Shown here: one piece after another, positions 1 to 4,829 of the stretch
Position numbering within the stretch: position 1 is the stretch's first letter
Layout of the letters: each line of letters opens with the position of its first letter
DNA from: JAGOTP01 sp964359565
Lineage (GTDB): Bacteria > Patescibacteriota > Patescibacteriia > 2-12-FULL-60-25
Length of the DNA stretch: 5,707 nucleotides
NCBI GenBank assembly: GCA_964359565.1
Contig: CAYHTN010000076.1
Coordinates: forward strand, 1-5,707
Direction: 5' to 3'
Program-made: the position numbers and the translations under genes
The notes under the pieces: model-generated
The model's input: the letters and a program-made list of their open reading frames with translations, nothing else
What the model was told of the DNA's origin: nothing
Database searches by the model: none

Positions 1-1060
1 TGGTGAGATGATAGGTGCCCCGTGAACTCCCCTCCGAACGATCGGAACGATCTTCATTCGAAGAATCAGCGCTCGTAGGTCCGGTTGAACCTCCCGCATT
101 ACTTGGCGTTCCTCGAGGGGAGACACAGCGTGGTTGAACCGTGGTCGAGACCGAAATCACGGGCGCGGTCCCGGCAGCACCTGCCGGTGGACGACAAATC
201 TGCGCACTGCGAGAACCACAAGCAGAATTCCCCGCCTCACCGACGGTACACGCATCTGGAGGAGCAACCTGACATTCAAAAATACACGTTCTCCGACCAT
301 CCGCTCCGGCTGGAGCACAACGTGGCGCCGGATTTGTGGCACAGGTGGAATTTCCAACGAGGGTAATACAGTTGGTGTTACACGCGGTCGCGCATTCCTC
401 ATTGGTGGTACACGTTGTCGCTCGAGGGGTGGTGCAATTATAGAGACAGATTCCGGTAGCCGCTTCTCCCCCCGCTCCTCCGGTCCCATTTGTTGCGTTC
501 GTACTATTGGTACCGTTTGTACTATTGGTTCCCGACGGACGTCGTCTGCTATTCGTGGCCCCGGAAGCACCCGAAGGAGCAGGCGTGCTCGGAGCGGCTC
601 CACTTGGACAGTTATTCGTTGCGCCTGAAAAGTTCTCATGACTCCCACATGCTGTATCGCAACGAGTCAGGCATGCTGTATTGCAGGCTCCATCTTCCGT
701 ATAAGAGACGGGGAATGGGCCAAGAGATCGCTCAGGACCTGTACAAAAACAGCGACATGATGCGGTTCGGGTAGGTGGTGGAGTCGGGGCCGGAGGAGGA
801 GTAGGAGCGGGTGCTGGAGCAGAGTCTTCCGTACAACTGATCGCAATGGGGCTCGCTCCACTCGTCCCACAGCGCGCCTCACAGGTAGGACTACAACTGG
901 TGCACGCAGATACGGTGATGGTCGCGGCAGCGGCACCGCGACACGTACAGTTGCACGTTGCAGCTTCCGCCGTATTCGTCGTTCCGAATAACATCGCGCC
1001 CGCGAGAAGCATACCGACAAGTAATCCGGCGGGGAAAGAAATGAACGAACGTAAAAACAT
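1..1060 (-). CDS. Cys-rich exported protein with repeated 8-Cys modules (3' end outside window)
   Basis: Function is not recognised. The frame is open for 353 codons from the ATG at 1060 to the left edge, so the C-terminus is missing. Residues 1-33 form a clear signal peptide: a basic start, a hydrophobic core at about 8-26, and an AEA-A cleavage site just before the first cysteine. The rest has 30 cysteines in 353 residues. They fall mainly in repeats of C-x-C-x-C, a gap, then several C-x3-C steps and a distal Cys: residues 36-76, 102-151 and a degenerate copy at 205-240. A Pro-rich linker (about 82-97) and an Asn/Thr/Ser/Gly-rich linker (about 176-198) separate them. The visible C-terminal part (319-348) is Ser/Asp/Glu-rich. 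The start lies 7 bases after the stop of the upstream paralogue, so the two are probably co-transcribed. No Shine-Dalgarno is seen. It may end in a pilin-like membrane module like its neighbour, but that lies outside the window. An exported, disulfide-stabilised surface protein is the inference. Confidence 0.85.
   Translation of the reverse strand, partial: MFLRSFISFPAGLLVGMLLAGAMLFGTTNTAEAATCNCTCRGAAAATITVSACTSCSPTCEARCGTSGASPIAISCTEDSAPAPAPTPPPAPTPPPTRTASCRCFCTGPERSLGPFPVSYTEDGACNTACLTRCDTACGSHENFSGATNNCPSGAAPSTPAPSGASGATNSRRRPSGTNSTNGTNSTNATNGTGGAGGEAATGICLYNCTTPRATTCTTNEECATACNTNCITLVGNSTCATNPAPRCAPAGADGRRTCIFECQVAPPDACTVGEAGNSACGSRSAQICRPPAGAAGTAPVISVSTTVQPRCVSPRGTPSNAGGSTGPTSADSSNEDRSDRSEGSSRGTYHLT
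496..531 (-). repeat. Two-copy 18-bp tandem repeat inside the Cys-rich gene
   Basis: Two adjacent 18-base units (496-513 and 514-531) match at 16 of 18 positions. On the coding (minus) strand they encode two copies of a Thr-Asn-Ser-Thr-Asn-(Gly/Ala) unit within the Asn/Thr/Gly-rich linker between the second and third Cys modules. The length is a multiple of three, so expansion or contraction keeps the frame, which suggests slippage in a flexible linker. Confidence 0.75.
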
Positions 1061-1067
1061 ACTTTAT

Positions 1068-2372
1068 TTACCGTGTGAGTGCGTTATAGAGAAATGTTAC
1101 GACGATATACGCAAACAACATAATCACCATTCCGAGCGTCGCATTCACCATTGTTTCTTTCGCTTGTTTGATATCCCCGGCATACCCATTCACAAGATAT
1201 TTAAATCCTGAGACGACAAAGGCGACGAGAAGAAGCGCTCCCGAAAGACCAAACATGAAGCGCACCGCCGCGTAACCAAGATCAAAGACGTCTGCAATTT
1301 GGCATCTTCCTGCCGTACGAGGATCATGCGTTGTCGCACAGTTTGGCAACACGAGTCGTGCCACCCCAATCCCACCCCCTCCGGCCGTCCCGCTGGTAGA
1401 ATCTGTCGCTCCACGTCCACCGCAGGTCTGTCCTTCGGGAATACCAATTGACGGCGGACAACAAAGAACGTCTGATCCCTGCCCCTCATCACGACAGCCA
1501 TTCTGGACGCAATTCGTACGCTGCTCTCGAGCACACACACGCTGGCAGCTCCATACTGAAGGATCCGTGCCTGTTTGACGAGCCACCGCATCGATCGTCG
1601 CCTGTGTGGTTCGGTTCCGCAATGCCACCCGCGCGCAGGGCTCGGTGGTTCTCGGTGGCGTTCCGCCCTCCCCTGCGGTTGGCGCAGGAGTTCCTCCTGC
1701 GGAAGTGGTCACAGGAGCATTTCCGGTCCCTGGGACACAACAAAAAGGCGTTCCTTCACATCCGAGTGAAACGCAACGATTCTCGTTAATTTGATCACTT
1801 GGGAGCGACTGACACGTCCACGTGGCGCGTGGCTGACTCCCGGGTTGGCTCTCGATACGAGCAATAGTGGCCTCTTGTTGACGAAGACGAGAGGCGCTCA
1901 TACCTGGACGAGTGAGAGCGCGCTGCACGCAACTACCGGGAGCAGGCACGGTATTCGTGCCTGCATCACATCCGGCCGAAACGAATCCTCCGCGTGCCGT
2001 GCATTCGGTTCGACACGTCGCCGTACACACATCGGCTCCTCCACACCCCCCTCCCGGAGCAGCAACGAAGGTCATCCCTGCTCCACAGGTACATTGGCAG
2101 AGCGCCCCTGCTGCGGGGGCTGGCGGAGGGATTGGATCCGCCGAACACTCAACCGGACCAACACCCCCATGAGAAGTACAGGCAGTCCTACAGGTTGTAT
2201 TGCATGTTCCGGCGGTACAGGCGCCCGCCACCGTTCCTGACTGGAGCGTGCTGTCGTTACAGGCACACCCACATCGAGCGGCGTCGGTGGAAGATGTGAT
2301 CGCCAAGAGCAATACTCCTGCGAGCAAAAATACCCCGAACGCTCGTCCAACCCGTTGAAAAAAAGATCGCAT
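1068..2372 (-). CDS. Cys-rich exported protein with C-terminal two-helix pilin-like (T4SS_pilin/VirB2-like) module
   Basis: This is a 434-residue protein. Residues 1-31 are a signal peptide (basic start, hydrophobic 12-26, cleavage near TDA-A). Two copies of an eight-cysteine module follow, C34-C76 and C92-C135, with spacing C-x-C-x-C-x13-C-x4/5-C-x3-C-x3-C-x10-C. Two copies of a second module come next (148-212 and 246-305), each with an opening Cys, an Ala-Leu pair, W-x-C-Q, C-V-x2-G-C and a closing CC. After a Gly-rich linker and a Cys pair (C345, C357), two transmembrane helices (about 372-393 and 408-429) flank a short polar loop containing G-D-I-K-Q-A-K. That helix-loop-helix resembles the VirB2/TrbC-like 'type IV secretion pilin' module widespread in Patescibacteria, where it often ends larger Cys-rich proteins. 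The 32 cysteines imply extracytoplasmic disulfides. The ATG at 2372 sits two bases after a stem-loop. No other start keeps the signal peptide intact. Its role, structural pilin-like or surface anchor, is not shown by the sequence. Confidence 0.9.
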   Translation of the reverse strand: MRSFFQRVGRAFGVFLLAGVLLLAITSSTDAARCGCACNDSTLQSGTVAGACTAGTCNTTCRTACTSHGGVGPVECSADPIPPPAPAAGALCQCTCGAGMTFVAAPGGGCGGADVCTATCRTECTARGGFVSAGCDAGTNTVPAPGSCVQRALTRPGMSASRLRQQEATIARIESQPGSQPRATWTCQSLPSDQINENRCVSLGCEGTPFCCVPGTGNAPVTTSAGGTPAPTAGEGGTPPRTTEPCARVALRNRTTQATIDAVARQTGTDPSVWSCQRVCAREQRTNCVQNGCRDEGQGSDVLCCPPSIGIPEGQTCGGRGATDSTSGTAGGGGIGVARLVLPNCATTHDPRTAGRCQIADVFDLGYAAVRFMFGLSGALLLVAFVVSGFKYLVNGYAGDIKQAKETMVNATLGMVIMLFAYIVVTFLYNALTR

Positions 2373-2374
2373 AA

Positions 2375-2410
2375 AAACACCGCTTGGGCAGAGTATACCA
2401 AGCGGTGTTT
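2375..2410 (-). terminator. Perfect 13-bp stem-loop with T-tracts on both sides; probable bidirectional terminator
   Basis: The arms at 2375-2387 and 2398-2410 are exact reverse complements, with a 10-base loop. Read on the minus strand, the stem is GC-rich in the middle and runs into a tract of five T (three in the arm, two beyond). It lies 19 bases after the stop of the solute-binding lipoprotein gene, the expected position for a terminator of the galU-lipoprotein unit. On the plus strand the stem is followed by a second T-rich run, so it could act both ways. What is odd is that the minus-strand T-tract is followed directly by the ATG of the next gene. A small 5-bp inverted repeat at 2416-2428 lies between the lipoprotein stop and this hairpin. 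Confidence 0.8.
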
Positions 2411-2420
2411 CTTTTGACGA
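2392..2420 (-). promoter_or_regulatory. Candidate sigma-70-type promoter for the Cys-rich gene pair, overlapping the hairpin
   Basis: On the minus strand, TCGTCA (2420-2415, four of six matches to TTGACA) is followed after exactly 17 bases by TATACT (2397-2392, five of six matches to TATAAT). The -10 lies in the hairpin loop and the -35 just outside the stem. Transcription would begin about 12-15 bases before the ATG at 2372, giving a short leader that keeps only the distal hairpin arm. That leader contains GGTG five bases before the ATG, a weak ribosome-binding match. The hexamer matches are seen directly. Promoter activity is inference, since short hexamers also occur by chance. Confidence 0.4.
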
Positions 2421-2429
2421 TGTTCGTCG

Positions 2430-3842
2430 TTAATACATCGTTTGCGAAATCTTTTCGATCGCTTGTTTCATGGTTGTTCCCATGGGGACGCCGAGGAGGG
2501 TCTGTTCGATCATCTCGGTGAAGGCATTTTCCATCGTCTGCGGATCTTTGCCACGATACCAGGTGGTTGCCGTGAGCACCTGTGACGCAAACACACCGAT
2601 CGATTCATCTTCAAGCTGATCTTTGAGCATCGATTTCCTGACCGCCGGACGCTTCATGCGGTCGAGAATTTGCTTGTTCTGTTCTGGCTGCCCTAGATAG
2701 TTGACCAAGTTCCAGGCGACCGCTGGATTTTTTGCTTTTTTCGACACCGTCCAGGCCCAGTAATTTGCTAAGTTCTTAACCGGGTTTCCTTCGATTTGTG
2801 GCAGCTTGGTGATACCAAGGTTTAGTTTTGGCGCACGAGCGCGGATCTGAGGCAAATGATAGGCGTAGCCAAAGAAAAAGGCGGTTTTCCCTTGCACGAA
2901 CGCATCGAGGGAGTTGGGTTGCTGGCCATTCCAGGTATACGTTTCTTTGGAAGGGTTGGCGAAATCAGTGTAGAACGTCAGGGCCGAATACGACGGCGGC
3001 TCTTCACGCTGGCCAGAGAGTTCCGGAGCGATCACGTGAAAGAAGAGGTTCCCGGCATCATCGGTCATGCGCGCTCCATTTTGCATCATGAGAACGGTAA
3101 GAATATCGGTTGCACGTTCGACGTTTCGGGCGGTGCCGATCCCGGCGGCCGCTTGTAAAATGACATTTTCTTGATCAAACTTCACGATCTTCTTCACCTG
3201 ATCTTGAAAATCCTGCCACGTCTCCGGCGGATTCGGGATCCCGGCGGCATTCAAGAGATCCTTATTATAGTAAAGACCTAACGTATCCAATGAAACCGGT
3301 AAGGCCACGATTCGCTCCTGCAGATCTTGTCTAAGTGGGTCCTCAGACACGTTAACCGTCCGAATCGTGTCTCGTAAGACGGCGTCTGCGTACTGGGCAC
3401 GATAGTCTTTTAGGGTGATCGTGGGCTCAACCCGTGCTTCCCAGGTTTTTTCTTTTTTAATCGTCCCGGTGGTCACCGAATAGCCGATCTCCGTCGTCTT
3501 CGGCATCGGCGTAATACGGCTTTGATACTTCGTCACCCAATCATGATGGATCAAGAAGATATCTGGGCCTCGATCCTCTGCCATTCCCTCGAGCATTTTT
3601 TGCTCGTACTCTTCTAAGCGTAAACGACGATAGTTAATCTGAATATTCGGATGCATCTTGCGATACGCATCCAAGACCGGCGCATACACATCGACATCGT
3701 CGATCACGCCCCAAATATCAAGCGTGACCGGCTGTGAAGCTTTCACCGCTTCAGGCGTCGGACCTTTGGTACATCCAGCACCAACGAGTGCCAGCACAGA
3801 AACGAGGGCAAGGCCTCGACGAAAGAACGAAAAGAGCGTCAT
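2430..3842 (-). CDS. Extracellular solute-binding lipoprotein, family 1 (ABC sugar-type binding protein)
   Basis: This 470-residue protein has the length and layout of a family 1 (MalE/UgpB-like) binding protein, which captures a substrate outside the membrane and passes it to an ABC permease. A lipoprotein signal (basic FFRRG, hydrophobic 11-20, then G-A-G-C) places the lipidated Cys at residue 24. The mature part opens with the usual V-T-L-D-I-W strand (39-44) and continues with G-P-D-I-F (92-96), L-P-V-S-L-D (181-186) and Y-Y-N-K-D-L-L-N-A-A-G-I followed by P-P-E-T-W (191-209), a family hallmark. Also typical are F-V-Q-G-K-T-A-F-F-F-G (315-325), where a weak position drives a Met/Phe-Gly turn, and a C-terminal helical lobe. 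The substrate cannot be read from the sequence. The start lies 13 bases after the galU stop, with no Shine-Dalgarno, so co-transcription with galU is likely. No permease or ATPase gene is present in the window. Confidence 0.93.
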   Translation of the reverse strand: MTLFSFFRRGLALVSVLALVGAGCTKGPTPEAVKASQPVTLDIWGVIDDVDVYAPVLDAYRKMHPNIQINYRRLRLEEYEQKMLEGMAEDRGPDIFLIHHDWVTKYQSRITPMPKTTEIGYSVTTGTIKKEKTWEARVEPTITLKDYRAQYADAVLRDTIRTVNVSEDPLRQDLQERIVALPVSLDTLGLYYNKDLLNAAGIPNPPETWQDFQDQVKKIVKFDQENVILQAAAGIGTARNVERATDILTVLMMQNGARMTDDAGNLFFHVIAPELSGQREEPPSYSALTFYTDFANPSKETYTWNGQQPNSLDAFVQGKTAFFFGYAYHLPQIRARAPKLNLGITKLPQIEGNPVKNLANYWAWTVSKKAKNPAVAWNLVNYLGQPEQNKQILDRMKRPAVRKSMLKDQLEDESIGVFASQVLTATTWYRGKDPQTMENAFTEMIEQTLLGVPMGTTMKQAIEKISQTMY

Positions 3843-3855
3843 AAGAAGTCAGACA

Positions 3856-4734
3856 TCAGGACTTTAGGGATTGTAGCATGTCTTTGACCTCCTTCGCTAA
3901 ATCCGGTCGGCGTAATGCCATCGCGATGTTTGCCTTGAGCCACCCAATCTTTGATCCGGTATCGAAATACTCCCCTTCGACGCGACAAGCAAATACATCA
4001 CGCTTTTTCATGAGCGCACGAACGGCGTCGGGCAGATAGTATTCTCCACCCTTCCCTGGAGCGACGTTTTGAATTTCTTCGAAAATATCCGGCGTAAGAA
4101 CATAGGACCCAACACAAGCGAGACGTGAGGGGGCGTGTTCTGGTCCCGGCTTCTCCACCACTCCTTGTAAACGATAAACACCATTACGGATCTCTTCGAC
4201 CGGATCCACGATGCCATATTTTTTTGTCCCCTCATCATCAGTATCCATGACGCCAAAGACCGGACCGCCGCATTCTTCGTACACTTCAAACATCTGTTTA
4301 AGACGTGGACGTTCTGGATTCAGAAATAATTCATCTCCCCACAACACCGCGAATGGTTCATCACCGATTAAATGACTGGCATTTAACACGGGGATCGCAT
4401 TGCCATAGGGTCCTTTTTGGCGCACGTAAATGAAGTTCGCCATTTTGCTCAAGCTCTGAATCTGCTCAAGTAGATCATCTTTTCCCTGCTTTTTGAGCCA
4501 AGCCTCTAATTCGAGATTTTGATCAAAATGATCTTCGATCGGACGCTTGGTAGAACTTGTGACGAGAATCACATCCGTCACGCCAGAGGCAATCGCTTCT
4601 TCGACCACGAACTGAATCACGGGTTGATCGATGATCGGGAGCATTTCTTTGGGCATCGCTTTGGTGAAGGGCAAAAAACGGGTGCCGTACCCGGCGACAG
4701 GAATCACTACTTTGCGAATCGGAGCATGTTTCAT
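3856..4734 (-). CDS. galU: UTP-glucose-1-phosphate uridylyltransferase
   Basis: The enzyme joins UTP and glucose-1-phosphate to make UDP-glucose and pyrophosphate, the sugar donor for envelope polysaccharides and glycolipids, and acts in the cytoplasm. The 292-residue product matches the usual GalU length. The N-terminal nucleotide-binding signature G-Y-G-T-R-F-L-P (15-22) is followed by K-A-M-P-K-E-M-L-P-I (25-34). Further family blocks are V-V-E-E-A-I (43-48), I-E-D-H-F-D (66-71), E-L-E (75-77), G-D-E (133-135, the metal/nucleotide site usually written DD), V-E-K-P (193-196), G-E-Y-Y-L-P-D-A (230-237) and Y-F-D-T-G-S-K-I-G-W (256-265). The frame is open upstream to an ATG at 4866. The ATG at 4734 is preferred because the family homology starts just after it and the longer form would overlap the divergent gene. 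No Shine-Dalgarno precedes either. It is probably the first gene of an operon with the solute-binding lipoprotein. Confidence 0.95.
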   Translation of the reverse strand: MKHAPIRKVVIPVAGYGTRFLPFTKAMPKEMLPIIDQPVIQFVVEEAIASGVTDVILVTSSTKRPIEDHFDQNLELEAWLKKQGKDDLLEQIQSLSKMANFIYVRQKGPYGNAIPVLNASHLIGDEPFAVLWGDELFLNPERPRLKQMFEVYEECGGPVFGVMDTDDEGTKKYGIVDPVEEIRNGVYRLQGVVEKPGPEHAPSRLACVGSYVLTPDIFEEIQNVAPGKGGEYYLPDAVRALMKKRDVFACRVEGEYFDTGSKIGWLKANIAMALRRPDLAKEVKDMLQSLKS

Positions 4735-4829
4735 AAAGATGGTGTCAGCATACCGGACTCGAAAGAAATGAAAAGGGCTCTCTTTTTTATCGAGAGATGA
4801 GACACGTGGTATCATTTCTCTATCAAAAT
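4735..4829. promoter_or_regulatory. Divergent intergenic region between galU and the protease gene
   Basis: These 95 bases separate two divergent start codons, so promoters for both should lie here. The region is AT-rich in patches. For galU the best minus-strand -10-like hexamer is TATGCT at 4751-4746, four of six matches, with no convincing -35. A 5-bp inverted repeat (CTCTC at 4778-4782, GAGAG at 4792-4796, 9-base loop) and the palindrome CACGTG (4803-4808) sit in the middle and could be operator-like, but both are short enough to be chance. No Shine-Dalgarno is seen on either side. Confidence 0.5.
4787..4815 (+). promoter_or_regulatory. Candidate promoter of the FTP/M4-like protease gene
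   Basis: TATCAT at 4810-4815 matches the -10 consensus at five of six positions. It lies 14 bases before the ATG at 4830, so the transcript would have a leader of only about 8 bases or none. The hexamer at the right distance for a -35 (TTATCG, 4787-4792, 17-base spacer) matches at only three positions. The call therefore rests mainly on the -10 and on the position. Confidence 0.3.

Noticed and set aside
36..53. Two 9-base near-identical units in the first gene
   Set aside because: They simply encode Asp-Arg-Ser twice in an acidic Ser-rich segment. Two short copies are not evidence of a functional DNA repeat.
134..648. Long open frames of about 160 codons on both strands within the first gene (134-628 plus, 157-648 minus)
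   Set aside because: They overlap the 353-codon minus-strand frame that has a signal peptide and regular Cys modules. Their products are Arg/Thr/Gly- or Arg/Val/Pro-rich with no recognisable domain, as expected of shadow frames opposite GC-rich coding sequence.
667..1020. Minus-strand frame of 117 codons with an internal ATG near the start of the first gene
   Set aside because: It is a shifted frame of the Cys-rich gene. The true frame keeps the signal peptide and the C-x-C-x-C repeats, while this one gives an Arg/Val/Pro-rich product.
4778..4796. Inverted repeat CTCTC/GAGAG with a T-rich 9-base loop in the divergent region
   Set aside because: The stem is only 5 bp in low-complexity sequence and has no T-tract after it, so it is too weak to call a terminator or operator.
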